Notes under the pieces: generated by a model | Database searches by the model: none | Told to the model about the DNA's origin: nothing | Seen by the model: only the letters and a program-made list of their open reading frames with translations | Assembly (NCBI RefSeq): GCF_042682785.1 | Contig: NZ_JBHUIB010000001.1 | Location: 620,001-684,000 of the forward strand | Direction: 5' to 3' | From: Thalassotalea_F euphylliae | Lineage (GTDB): Bacteria; Pseudomonadota; Gammaproteobacteria; Enterobacterales; Alteromonadaceae | Length of the DNA stretch: 64,000 nt | Shown: piece by piece, positions 7,521 to 16,568 of the stretch | How positions within the stretch are numbered: the first letter of the stretch is position 1 | Layout: each line of letters begins with the position of its first letter | Program-made: the position numbers and the translations under genes

Positions 7521-9029
7521 ATGGAGTTTAGTGTAAAAAGCGGCAGCCCAGAAAAACAGCGCAGTGCCTGTATTGTTGTAGGCGTGTTTGAACCACGCAG
7601 ACTGTCAGCTATCGCCGAACAATTAGATGAAATCAGTGAAGGTTACATCAGCAACTTATTACGTCGCGGCGACCTTGAAGGTAAGTCGGGACAGATGTTA
7701 TTGCTTCACCATGTCCCCAATATTTTAAGTGAGCGTGTATTACTGGTTGGTTGTGGTAAGGAACGTGAACTCGATGAGCGCCAATATAAGCAAATCATCA
7801 GCAAAACAATCAACACGTTAAATGAAACGGGCTCAATGGAAGCTGTATGTTTCTTATCTGAATTACATGTAAAAGGCCGTGATACTTACTGGAAGGTTCG
7901 CCAAGCAGTAGAAGCAACTCAAGATTGTTTATACAGTTTCAACAGCCTTAAAACCCGTAAAGAAGAGCCACGTCGCCCACTGCGTAAAATTGTTTTCAAC
8001 GTACCTACACGTCGTGAACTACCAATTGGTGAACGTGCAATTGCACATGGTTTAGCCGTTTCTGAAGGTATCAATACCTGTAAAGACGTAGCTAACATGC
8101 CTCCAAACATTTGTAATCCGGCTTATCTTGCAGAGCAAGCCAAGATCTTAGAGAACGATTACGAAAAAGTAAGCACACACATTGTTGATGAAAAAGAAAT
8201 GGAATCGCTTGGCATGGGTTCATACCTTGCTGTAGGTCGCGGTTCTGAGAACGAATCAATGATGAGCGTTATCAACTATCAAGGTGGTGACAAAGATCAA
8301 GCACCAATCGTGTTAGTGGGCAAAGGCTTAACATTCGACTCAGGCGGTATTTCATTGAAGCCAGGCGAAGCAATGGACGAAATGAAATATGACATGGGTG
8401 GCGCTGCTGGTGTGTTAGGTGCTATGCACTCACTTGCAGAACTAGACCTACCTATTAATGTCATTGGTGTATTAGCTGGCTGTGAAAACATGCCTGATGC
8501 TAACGCTTACCGTCCAGGTGATGTATTAACCACTATGTCAGGTCAAACGGTTGAAGTGTTAAATACTGACGCTGAAGGCCGCTTAGTACTTTGTGATGCA
8601 TTGACTTATGTTGAACGCTTCGAACCTGAGCTAGTGGTTGATGTGGCCACCTTAACGGGTGCTTGTGTGATTGCCTTAGGTAAGCACGCGACGGGCCTTT
8701 TAAGTAACCACAACCCATTAGCGCATGAGCTGTTGAATGCTTCAGATCAATCTGGTGACCGCGCATGGCGTTTACCGCTTTGGGACGACTACGCAGAGCA
8801 ACTAGAAAGTCCATTTGCTGACTTCACTAACTTAGGTGGCCGCGCAGCAGGTACTATCACTGCAGCAATTTTCCTGTCTAAGTTTACCAAGAAGTATCAT
8901 TGGGCTCACCTTGATATTGCGGGCACTGCATGGCGTAGTGGTGGTAAAGACAAAGGCTCAACAGGCCGTCCTGTTAACATGCTAACGCAATTCTTATTGA
9001 ACCGTGCGGGAGCGGAGCAAGGCGAATAA
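7521..9029 (+). CDS. pepA: leucyl aminopeptidase PepA (M17)
   Basis: This 502-residue cytosolic metallo-aminopeptidase removes N-terminal residues from peptides; the E. coli homologue also binds DNA in XerCD recombination and carAB control. The catalytic C-terminal domain shows VGKGLTFDSGG (K268, D273) and the family signature NTDAEGRL (348-355, with E352 and R354), in register with the E. coli enzyme. The N-terminal 160 residues form the smaller macro-like domain. An AGGAG ribosome site precedes the ATG. It is followed after 3 bp by holC and then valS in the same direction, a conserved operon. Confidence 0.97.
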   Translation: MEFSVKSGSPEKQRSACIVVGVFEPRRLSAIAEQLDEISEGYISNLLRRGDLEGKSGQMLLLHHVPNILSERVLLVGCGKERELDERQYKQIISKTINTLNETGSMEAVCFLSELHVKGRDTYWKVRQAVEATQDCLYSFNSLKTRKEEPRRPLRKIVFNVPTRRELPIGERAIAHGLAVSEGINTCKDVANMPPNICNPAYLAEQAKILENDYEKVSTHIVDEKEMESLGMGSYLAVGRGSENESMMSVINYQGGDKDQAPIVLVGKGLTFDSGGISLKPGEAMDEMKYDMGGAAGVLGAMHSLAELDLPINVIGVLAGCENMPDANAYRPGDVLTTMSGQTVEVLNTDAEGRLVLCDALTYVERFEPELVVDVATLTGACVIALGKHATGLLSNHNPLAHELLNASDQSGDRAWRLPLWDDYAEQLESPFADFTNLGGRAAGTITAAIFLSKFTKKYHWAHLDIAGTAWRSGGKDKGSTGRPVNMLTQFLLNRAGAEQGE

Positions 9030-9032
9030 ACT

Positions 9033-9491
9033 ATGCAGTTGCACGCGTTGTTCCACGTAATGCCCGAATCAGCCTCGCAGGATGCACACTATGTGTATGC
9101 CTGCGTGCAGGCTGCGCATTACTATCGCCAGCAACAAAAGGTGTACATCTACACCAATGACCAAACACAAGCGCATGTAATTGATGAACTACTTTGGTCA
9201 TTTGAACCGGACAGCTTCGTTGCTCACAACCTGGTTGGTGAAGGGCCTCGCCAAGGCTCACCGGTCGAAATTGGTTGGCAACCCCCTAAAGGTCGCCGCC
9301 CTATTCTTATTAATCTTGCCAGCGACATACCTGCATTCGCTGGCCAGTTTTCACAAGTCATTGATTTCGTGCCATCAGAAGCTTCTGCTCGCGAACAGGC
9401 AAGAGCAAGGTTTCGACAGTATCGACAGCAAGGTTTTACTCTAGATACGGTCAATGTAGAAAGCAGCAAAAATCAACAAACGAACGCATAA
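9033..9491 (+). CDS. holC: DNA polymerase III chi subunit
   Basis: This protein of 152 residues lies between pepA and valS, the conserved place of holC. Chi binds psi (HolD) and single-strand-binding protein and links the clamp loader to SSB-coated DNA. The alpha/beta core is recognisable (ACVQAAHYYRQQQKVYIYTND, LLWSFEPDSFVAHNL, PILINLA). The tail beyond residue 130 is variable. The start is 3 bp after the pepA stop, and valS begins 10 bp after its own stop. Confidence 0.93.
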   Translation: MQLHALFHVMPESASQDAHYVYACVQAAHYYRQQQKVYIYTNDQTQAHVIDELLWSFEPDSFVAHNLVGEGPRQGSPVEIGWQPPKGRRPILINLASDIPAFAGQFSQVIDFVPSEASAREQARARFRQYRQQGFTLDTVNVESSKNQQTNA

Positions 9492-9501
9492 AGACTGAAA
9501 G

Positions 9502-12357
9502 ATGGAAAAAACATTTAATCCTTCTGATATTGAAAGCAAGCTTTACCAAAGCTGGGAAGAACAAGGTTACTTTAGCCCAACAGGCGAAGGTGATGGTTAC
9601 TGTATTGCTATTCCGCCACCAAACGTAACGGGCAGCCTACACATGGGCCATGCCTTTCAACAAACCATTATGGATACGCTAATTCGTTACCAGCGTATGC
9701 AAGGTAAAAATACTTTGTGGCAGTCAGGTACTGACCACGCAGGTATAGCCACGCAAATGGTGGTTGAGCGTAAAATTGGCGCAGAAGAAGATAAAACACG
9801 CCACGATTATGGTCGTGAAGCGTTTATCGACAAAATTTGGGAATGGAAAGCTGAATCTGGCGGCACCATTGGTAAGCAAATGCGTCGCCTTGGCAATTCA
9901 ATTGACTGGACACGCGAGCGCTTCACCATGGATGAAGGCTTATCAGATGCGGTTCAAGAAGTCTTTGTTCGTTTATACCAAGATGATTTAATTTACCGTG
10001 GTAAGCGCTTAGTTAACTGGGATCCCAAGTTACACACAGCAATTTCTGACTTAGAAGTTGAAAACAAAGACAAGAAAGGCCACATGTGGCACCTTCGCTA
10101 CCCTCTAGCTGATGGCCAAACAACGGCTGAAGGTAAAGATCACTTAGTGGTAGCGACAACACGTCCTGAAACCATGTTAGGTGATACCGGTGTTGCTGTT
10201 AATCCAGAAGACCCACGCTACAAAGACCTAATCGGCAAGTTCGTTGAATTGCCATTAGTTGGCCGTCGTATTCCAATTGTTGGCGATGAACACGCCGATA
10301 TGGAAAAAGGCACAGGTTGTGTGAAAATCACGCCAGCACACGATTTCAATGATAACGAAGTGGGTAAGCGTTGTGGTCTTGCGATGATCAATATCTTCGA
10401 CAAAGACGCGGCAGTGCTTGCTCAAGCTGAAGTATATAACACCAATGGTGAGCCATCAGATGAGTTTGAAACAGGCTTGCCGGCAGAGTTTGCTGGCCTA
10501 GACCGTTTCGAAGCACGTAAGGCGATTGTTGCTAAGTTTGATGAACTAGGTTTATTAGAATCAATTAAAGACCATGACCTAGTTGCGCCATACGGTGACC
10601 GCTCTGGCGTTATCATCGAACCACTATTGACTGACCAATGGTATGTTCGCGTTGAGCAATTAGCTAAGCCTGCTATTGAAGCCGTTGAAAACGGTGACAT
10701 TCAGTTCGTTCCTAAGCAATACGAAAACATGTACTTTGCTTGGATGCGCGACATTCAAGACTGGTGTATTTCGCGCCAGCTTTGGTGGGGTCACCGCATT
10801 CCAGCATGGTACGACGAAAATGAAAATGTTTACGTTGGCCGCTCAGAAGCAGAAGTTCGCGAGAAATACTCACTTGCGGATGATGTTGTTCTTCGCCAAG
10901 ACAACGACGTATTAGATACTTGGTTCTCATCTGCCCTTTGGACATTCTCAACTTTAGGTTGGCCGAACGAAGAAGAGCTGATGAAGCAATTCCACTCTAC
11001 TGATGTGTTAGTGACTGGCTTCGACATTATCTTCTTCTGGGTTGCTCGTATGATCATGATGACCATGCACTTCATCAAAGATGAAAACGGCAAGCCGCAA
11101 GTACCATTTAAGCAAGTATACGTAACTGGCCTAATTCGTGATGAAAACGGTGACAAGATGTCTAAATCTAAGGGTAACGTAATTGACCCATTAGATATGA
11201 TTGACGGTATCTCGTTAGATGACTTACTTGAAAAGCGCACCGGTAATATGATGCAGCCTCAATTGGCGCAAAAAATTACTAAGCTTACCAAGAAAGAATT
11301 CCCTGACGGTATTGAAGCACACGGTACAGATGCGCTTCGTTTCACATTAGCGGCATTGGCTTCTACCGGTCGTGATATCAACTGGGATATGAAGCGTCTA
11401 GACGGTTACCGTAACTTCTGTAACAAGCTATGGAATGCAAGCCGTTACGTATTAATGAGCACCGAAGGCAAAGATTGTGGTCGCGATGGCGGCGATATGG
11501 AGTTTTCATTAGCTGATCGTTGGATCCAATCTCAATTCCAAAATACGGTACAAACGGTTCATGAAGCGTTCAGAACCTTCCGTTTTGATCTTGCGTCACA
11601 AGCACTTTATGAATTCACGTGGAACCAATTCTGTGACTGGTACCTAGAGCTGACCAAGCCTGTTTTATTCAAAGGCAGTGAAGCACAGCAACGTGGTACT
11701 CGTTACACGCTAGTTAACACACTAGAAGCGTTACTGCGTTTAATGCACCCGATTATGCCGTTTATCACTGAGACGGTTTGGTCATCGGTTCAACCGCTGT
11801 CCGCGTTTGAGAAAAATGGTGACAGCATCATGATCCAAAGCTTCCCTCAGTTTGATGAAAGCTTAGTCGATGATGGCGCACAAGCTGACCTTGAGTGGGT
11901 TAAGCAATTTATCGTTGCTATCCGTAACATCCGTGGTGAAATGGATATTGCTCCAAGCAAGCCATTACCAGTGTTACTGAAGAATGTTAGCGAAGATGAC
12001 CAACGTCGCTTGACGGACAATGAGCAGTTCTTAATGTCATTAGCCAAGCTTGAGTCCATTCAAGTATTAGCTGACGGTGAAGAAGGCCCTGCGTCAGCAA
12101 CCTCTGTTATCGGTGAAATGTCGGTGCTAATTCCAATGGCAGGTCTAATCGATAAAGATGCTGAAATTGCTCGTCTTTCTAAAGCAATCGAAAAGCTTGA
12201 AAAAGATGTTCAGAAAGTGAGCGGTAAACTGAGCAACGAAAACTTCGTTAGCAAGGCTCCTGAAGCTGTTATCGAAAAAGAAAAAGCAAAGTTAGCAGAA
12301 GCAGAATCTGCGTTAGCTAAGATGGTTGAGCAAAAAGCGCAAATCGAAGCACTTTAA
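9502..12357 (+). CDS. valS: valyl-tRNA synthetase
   Basis: This 951-residue class I synthetase charges tRNA-Val. It has the HIGH-type motif HMGH at 47-50, the editing (CP1) domain between about 190 and 330 (TTRPETMLGDT), the KMSKS loop at 552-556, an anticodon-binding domain at about 670-820, and a C-terminal coiled coil (about 880-951) that grips the tRNA. The length is that of the family. It is the last gene of pepA-holC-valS and is followed by a strong terminator. Confidence 0.97.
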   Translation: MEKTFNPSDIESKLYQSWEEQGYFSPTGEGDGYCIAIPPPNVTGSLHMGHAFQQTIMDTLIRYQRMQGKNTLWQSGTDHAGIATQMVVERKIGAEEDKTRHDYGREAFIDKIWEWKAESGGTIGKQMRRLGNSIDWTRERFTMDEGLSDAVQEVFVRLYQDDLIYRGKRLVNWDPKLHTAISDLEVENKDKKGHMWHLRYPLADGQTTAEGKDHLVVATTRPETMLGDTGVAVNPEDPRYKDLIGKFVELPLVGRRIPIVGDEHADMEKGTGCVKITPAHDFNDNEVGKRCGLAMINIFDKDAAVLAQAEVYNTNGEPSDEFETGLPAEFAGLDRFEARKAIVAKFDELGLLESIKDHDLVAPYGDRSGVIIEPLLTDQWYVRVEQLAKPAIEAVENGDIQFVPKQYENMYFAWMRDIQDWCISRQLWWGHRIPAWYDENENVYVGRSEAEVREKYSLADDVVLRQDNDVLDTWFSSALWTFSTLGWPNEEELMKQFHSTDVLVTGFDIIFFWVARMIMMTMHFIKDENGKPQVPFKQVYVTGLIRDENGDKMSKSKGNVIDPLDMIDGISLDDLLEKRTGNMMQPQLAQKITKLTKKEFPDGIEAHGTDALRFTLAALASTGRDINWDMKRLDGYRNFCNKLWNASRYVLMSTEGKDCGRDGGDMEFSLADRWIQSQFQNTVQTVHEAFRTFRFDLASQALYEFTWNQFCDWYLELTKPVLFKGSEAQQRGTRYTLVNTLEALLRLMHPIMPFITETVWSSVQPLSAFEKNGDSIMIQSFPQFDESLVDDGAQADLEWVKQFIVAIRNIRGEMDIAPSKPLPVLLKNVSEDDQRRLTDNEQFLMSLAKLESIQVLADGEEGPASATSVIGEMSVLIPMAGLIDKDAEIARLSKAIEKLEKDVQKVSGKLSNENFVSKAPEAVIEKEKAKLAEAESALAKMVEQKAQIEAL

Positions 12358-12382
12358 CCTCACCGTTTGCCATAAAAGCTTA

Positions 12383-12419
12383 AAGGCTGTCGCAAAAATG
12401 TGACAGCCTTTTCTTTTTT
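12383..12419 (+). terminator. terminator of pepA-holC-valS
   Basis: AAGGCTGTC pairs with GACAGCCTT across a 10-nt loop, followed by TTCTTTTTT: a textbook Rho-independent terminator 25 bp after valS. Confidence 0.9.
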
Positions 12420-12676
12420 ACATCATAAAATTGCAACATAAATTCTTTAATTTTTTAGAGCTTATTCACGATTGCTGTGATAAGCTTGATTCGCGTTGAG
12501 TTTTTGCGTTCGGAAGAAGGTTTTGATTAGCTGTGTAGCAGTAAGTTAATTCTCCTGACGCGTATGTGTTATTGGATACCTTTCTCTGTCTGTACTTCTT
12601 GGGTAGAGAGCATTTACTCCGTGAAAACCGGCCATCGGGCCATTTGTTTATATTAGTGACTACGGGAAATGCAGGT
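12420..12676 (+). promoter_or_regulatory. promoter and long 5' leader of the cold-shock gene
   Basis: This gene-free stretch of 257 bp separates the valS terminator from the csp start codon. Cold-shock mRNAs of the CspA type usually carry a long structured leader that switches translation with temperature, and the gap fits that. I see no convincing CspA cold box and could not fix one promoter. The frames crossing it start at poor sites and are not credible genes. Confidence 0.4.
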
Positions 12677-12886
12677 ATGTCAGATACAGTTACAGGTAAA
12701 GTTAAGTTTTTCAACGAATCGAAAGGCTTTGGTTTCATCGAACAAGAAAACGGTCCAGACGTTTTTGTTCACTTCAGCGCAATCCAGGGTTCAGGTTTCC
12801 GCACATTGACTGACGGTCAAGCGGTTTCTTTCTCTGTTAAGCAAGGCCAAAAAGGTCCAGAAGCTGAGAACGTAAACGCTATCTAA
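12677..12886 (+). CDS. CspA-family cold-shock RNA chaperone
   Basis: This 69-residue protein is one OB-fold cold-shock domain with both RNA-binding motifs: KGFGFI (16-21) and VFVHF (29-33). I chose the ATG at 12677, behind a GCAGGT ribosome site; an in-frame ATG 111 bp upstream would add a non-homologous extension. These proteins melt RNA structure. Which paralogue it is (CspA, C, D or E-like) cannot be told from sequence alone. Confidence 0.93.
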   Translation: MSDTVTGKVKFFNESKGFGFIEQENGPDVFVHFSAIQGSGFRTLTDGQAVSFSVKQGQKGPEAENVNAI

Positions 12887-12901
12887 TTCTTTAGATTCGT
12901 T

Positions 12902-12930
12902 AAAAAAGCAGCCAATAGGCTGCTTTTTTT
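12902..12930. terminator. terminator after the cold-shock gene
   Basis: AAAAAAGCAGCC, a 4-nt loop, then GGCTGCTTTTTTT. It is symmetrical, so it can also end the minus-strand GGDEF gene that stops at 12952. Confidence 0.9.
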
Positions 12931-12951
12931 GTGCCGATAACTTAGCACGAT

Positions 12952-14820
12952 TTAGCTATCCTTGCCGTCAACATAAAACCTATCCTTTCCAGTTAACTTA
13001 GCTGTATTCAATGCCGCTTCTGTGCGCTTGAATAGGCCCATTAAGGTCTCAGTTTTAATATCAAACTCTGCGACGCCTGCACTTGCCGTAACGATTACAC
13101 GCTTGCCTTTAACCGTCAGTTCTAGCGAACGAATTGCTGGCAAAATTCGATTGAGTAGCACACGAGATTGGTCGCTCGTGGTATTTGGCATAATTAACAT
13201 AAACTCTTCACCACTCAGTCGTCCAAATTCATCGGTTAAGCGGATATTCTCTTGCAGTTGCTGTGCGAAATCATGCAGTACGTCATCCCCAGCATCATAA
13301 CCATACAATGCATTTATTTGACTCAGTTCATCTATATCAAATATGGCGACAGTCAACGGTGAATCATAGCGAATTGCCCAAGCAATAGATTTTTTTAAAC
13401 GCTTCATAATAGAACGTCTGTTAGGAACACCCGTGAGGCTGTCAGTCATTGCTAGCGACTTGACCTCTCTTCGATGACGCAGCGTGCGATACACAAACAT
13501 AGTGACGAGGGTAAGCAGCACAAACAATACACCTAACAATGCTACTTGCCAAAACATTGAGTCTTCTTGATTTTTAACCTTTGCTTGTTCAGCCGCTAAA
13601 AGTTTTTTGAGCTGCTTATTCTCACCTTCTCTAATGAGGTGTTCAAACTCCGTTTGCATCTGTTTTGTGGCACTTTCATTTTTGTTCTTTTCTATCGTCA
13701 GTGTAATGGCGTGGAACTTTTCATGATAATCCAGCGCTATATCAAAATTGCCAAGCTGGCGATGCACCTTCACTAAATTCGATAGCACAGCTGATTGTTG
13801 ATCGATTAAGCCAATATCCACATAAATCTGATACGCCTTATTGAGATAACGAATAACGTTATCTTCAATATTCTGTGCCATGAGTAGCTGAGCATGATAG
13901 AGGTTTATTTCAGCTAACTTACTTTGGTTGCTCTGCTGTTCAAAAAAATTCTCAGCAAGCTCTAGCGCCACTGCTGCTTGTTGATATTTTTTAGCTGCAA
14001 TTAACGTTGGTACGATACGGAGCTCCGCATAAGCGATACCTGCAATATCGCCGGCCTGCTCTGCAAGCGCTTTAGACTCCAGCAAATACTTTTCCGCTTG
14101 TCCCCATTTTTTAAGCTTGCTGTAAACCACCCCAAGATTGAACGCGCTAACAGAGGCTTGTTGAATAAAACCATTATCTAAGTTGTGCTGTTTGTTCTGC
14201 GCAAAGATTTCTGCTGCTTTGTCATACTCCTGTTTGTAGCCGTACAGCATTCCCAATGCTTGGTTGACCTGGTGCTGCAATAGTGGGAAGTCGCCTTGTT
14301 GGGTTAGTTTGTAGGCATGCATCAGATCTTTCTTCGCCTGTCTGAAATTCATTTGATAAGCGTGTAACTCACCAACCCCCAGTAAAGACTTTATCTGTCC
14401 AGCTACACTGTTCGCAGATACCGCATACTCATATGCTAAGTTGAAATCCAACTTACTTTGCTGCAACTTACCGAGTGCTTGCTTAGCACCAGCACGGCAA
14501 TTAAGTAATGCCACTTTGTGCTCTGCGTTTAAATGCCCATTCGATTCTGCTAGTTGATGCTTTACAATATCAATAACTTCATCATGAAGCTCTATTTGAC
14601 CTGCTGCTTTACAATAAAGAGCCCAGAAGTGATGTTGGGAATATGTGTCGAACTGTTCTAGTTCGCCTTTGATAGCGGTTAAGTTGGAGTAAAGCCTACC
14701 AGGCTCTGTTTGCAATAAGCTTTCCGCATTAGGTAGCTCTGCTTCAAGATTTCTCAATTGTTCAGCAGTGACCGCTAACGAAAAAGCTAGTAAATTGACA
14801 AACAGTAACGCTCTAAACAC
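12952..14820 (-). CDS. TPR-containing membrane diguanylate cyclase
   Basis: This protein of 622 residues has a signal peptide (1-19), a periplasmic array of TPR-like helical repeats (about 40-390), a coiled coil, one membrane helix near 425-445 and a cytoplasmic GGDEF domain. The active-site loop reads SGEEF (536-540), a variant also seen in active cyclases. An RxxD product-inhibition site, RLTD (527-530), lies five residues before it. It probably makes c-di-GMP in response to something bound by the periplasmic TPRs. It is a single gene with no operon partner. Confidence 0.88.
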   Translation of the reverse strand: MFRALLFVNLLAFSLAVTAEQLRNLEAELPNAESLLQTEPGRLYSNLTAIKGELEQFDTYSQHHFWALYCKAAGQIELHDEVIDIVKHQLAESNGHLNAEHKVALLNCRAGAKQALGKLQQSKLDFNLAYEYAVSANSVAGQIKSLLGVGELHAYQMNFRQAKKDLMHAYKLTQQGDFPLLQHQVNQALGMLYGYKQEYDKAAEIFAQNKQHNLDNGFIQQASVSAFNLGVVYSKLKKWGQAEKYLLESKALAEQAGDIAGIAYAELRIVPTLIAAKKYQQAAVALELAENFFEQQSNQSKLAEINLYHAQLLMAQNIEDNVIRYLNKAYQIYVDIGLIDQQSAVLSNLVKVHRQLGNFDIALDYHEKFHAITLTIEKNKNESATKQMQTEFEHLIREGENKQLKKLLAAEQAKVKNQEDSMFWQVALLGVLFVLLTLVTMFVYRTLRHRREVKSLAMTDSLTGVPNRRSIMKRLKKSIAWAIRYDSPLTVAIFDIDELSQINALYGYDAGDDVLHDFAQQLQENIRLTDEFGRLSGEEFMLIMPNTTSDQSRVLLNRILPAIRSLELTVKGKRVIVTASAGVAEFDIKTETLMGLFKRTEAALNTAKLTGKDRFYVDGKDS

Positions 14821-14933
14821 CTCAGTTCCCCGCTTGATAATTCTGTCATTAAAAAGCGGGTATTCTAACTAAGCGGTCAAATATTGTCCTGTTTTAGAGT
14901 GTAATCACTTTGTTATGTTTTAGGCCGACAGCG

Positions 14934-15947
14934 CTAAATATGCGGCTTGAGTAGGTCAAGCATCATCTCTATATGGTCGTCTCGGTCATTAAGCGCTGGA
15001 ATATAGTGGTAGGTCTCTCCACCTGCGTCGATAAATTCTTCTCGATTCTCCTCGACGAGTTCCTCCAACGTCTCCAAACAATCAGCACTGAATGCAGGGC
15101 TTGCTATGGCTACGTGCTTAATACCCTGTTTGGCAAGATCTGCCAGCGTCTCGTCGGTATATGGTTTAAGCCACTCAGCTTTGCCAAAGCGCGACTGAAA
15201 CGTCATCACAAACTCGTCTTCTTTCATTTCAAGCGCTTCTGCTAACAGACGCGTTGTTTTTGCACAAAAGCAGTAATAAGGATCCCCATTGTCGTGAAAC
15301 AGTTTTGGCATGCCATGATAAGACAACACCAGTTTCTCTGGCTTTCCATGTGCCTCAATATGTTCTCGAACACTATTCGCGAGAGCTTGTATATATAATG
15401 GGTGATCGTGGTAGCTACTGATAAAATGTATGCTTGGGATCCAGCGCCAACCTGATACTTCTTTGACCGCCGCATCAAAGCATGAGGCAGTTGTAGGCCC
15501 AGCGAATTGTGGATACAGGGGCAGAATAACAATGTTGTTCACACCATTTTTCTGAAAACGATTTAACGCCTCTTTGATGCTTGGATTACCGTATCGCATT
15601 GCAACATCAACGGTGACATCTTCTCCGTACGTTTTATGAAGATGCTGTTTAACCTTTGCTGTCTGAGCTTTCGAGATAGCCATCAACGGTGAACCGTCTT
15701 CCGTCCAAATACTTTTGTACAATTTGGCAGATTTAGCAGGACGAACTCGTAAGATAATACCGTGTAGAATAATCATCCAAACCAAACGTGGTATCTCGAC
15801 CACGCGTGGATCTGACAAAAATTCGCTAAGGTAGGTGCGTAGTGCAGCAGGTGTCGGCGCATCAGGTGTGCCCAAATTTGTCAGTAACACACCTGTTTTC
15901 AACTTGCGATCATGAATGGATTTATCGAGTCCACGATATCGAGACAT
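14934..15947 (-). CDS. hemH: ferrochelatase
   Basis: This 337-residue enzyme inserts Fe2+ into protoporphyrin IX, the last step of protoheme synthesis. Family marks are GVLLTNLGTPDAP near the N terminus, LPLYPQFAGPTTAS, the catalytic His region SIHFISSYHDHPLY, YHGMP and TFQSRFGKAEWLKPYT. It starts 28 bp after the stop of the peroxidase gene on the same strand and is the distal gene of a run beginning with ccmF, so heme supply and cytochrome c maturation may be co-transcribed. Confidence 0.96.
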   Translation of the reverse strand: MSRYRGLDKSIHDRKLKTGVLLTNLGTPDAPTPAALRTYLSEFLSDPRVVEIPRLVWMIILHGIILRVRPAKSAKLYKSIWTEDGSPLMAISKAQTAKVKQHLHKTYGEDVTVDVAMRYGNPSIKEALNRFQKNGVNNIVILPLYPQFAGPTTASCFDAAVKEVSGWRWIPSIHFISSYHDHPLYIQALANSVREHIEAHGKPEKLVLSYHGMPKLFHDNGDPYYCFCAKTTRLLAEALEMKEDEFVMTFQSRFGKAEWLKPYTDETLADLAKQGIKHVAIASPAFSADCLETLEELVEENREEFIDAGGETYHYIPALNDRDDHIEMMLDLLKPHI

Positions 15948-15975
15948 ACTGCACTACTTCCTTAATCGATATGGA

Positions 15976-16548
15976 TTATAAACTTGCTTCAATTGCTTCA
16001 ATAAAAGCTTCATCGTCAGGTGACACACGACTGTTGAAGTGTTTCACTTTTTGACCGTCAGCGCTGACTAGGTATTTATAAAAGTTCCATTTTGGCGATG
16101 TAGTTTCATCACCTAAATGTTTAAATACTGGGTTCGCGTCTGAACCACGAACAGCGCTCGTTTGTAACATAGTGAACGTTACGCCATAATTGACGAAGCA
16201 AACTTCAGCGGTATCTTTTTCGTCGTCTTCTTCTTGGAAAAAGTCATCTGACGGGAAGCCAATAACGACTAACCCTTGGTCTTTATATTTTTTATGTACC
16301 GCTTCTAACGCTTTGAATTGTGGTGTGAAACCGCAGTTTGATGCTGTGTTAACAACCAGCACGGGCTTACCTGCCGTTAAGCTACACAAATCAACATCGT
16401 CTTTAGCATGAAGTTTACGAAATGAATGGTCGAAAAATGGTGCGCAACTTGCGCCTGCTTCCGTGTTTTCACTTGGAGCAGCTTTCGCTTCAGGCGATGC
16501 CATTGAAGCAACCGCGATCAATGCTGACGCTATTACAGCTAATTTCAT
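15976..16548 (-). CDS. periplasmic glutathione-peroxidase-like thiol peroxidase
   Basis: This protein of 190 residues has a cleavable signal peptide (MKLAVIASALIAVASMASPEAKA), so it acts in the periplasm. The peroxidatic cysteine is C72 in NTASNCGFTPQ, with the matching WNFYKYLV tryptophan segment. The usual FPCNQF reads FPSDDF, so the resolving cysteine at that place is missing. It reduces hydroperoxides, probably with thioredoxin-like donors. It is 20 bp downstream of ccmI and 28 bp upstream of hemH, a site where it could guard heme and thiols during cytochrome assembly. Confidence 0.88.
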   Translation of the reverse strand: MKLAVIASALIAVASMASPEAKAAPSENTEAGASCAPFFDHSFRKLHAKDDVDLCSLTAGKPVLVVNTASNCGFTPQFKALEAVHKKYKDQGLVVIGFPSDDFFQEEDDEKDTAEVCFVNYGVTFTMLQTSAVRGSDANPVFKHLGDETTSPKWNFYKYLVSADGQKVKHFNSRVSPDDEAFIEAIEASL

Positions 16549-16568
16549 TGTTCTTTCCTTATATTGGC

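Noticed and set aside
12466..12738. 90-codon minus-strand frame over the cold-shock leader
   Set aside because: It runs antisense through the cold-shock coding start and has no protein-like pattern.
13201..13215. GGDEF domain called inactive because the motif reads SGEEF
   Set aside because: Ser in the first position is found in active cyclases and the inhibition site is kept, so inactivity is not supported.
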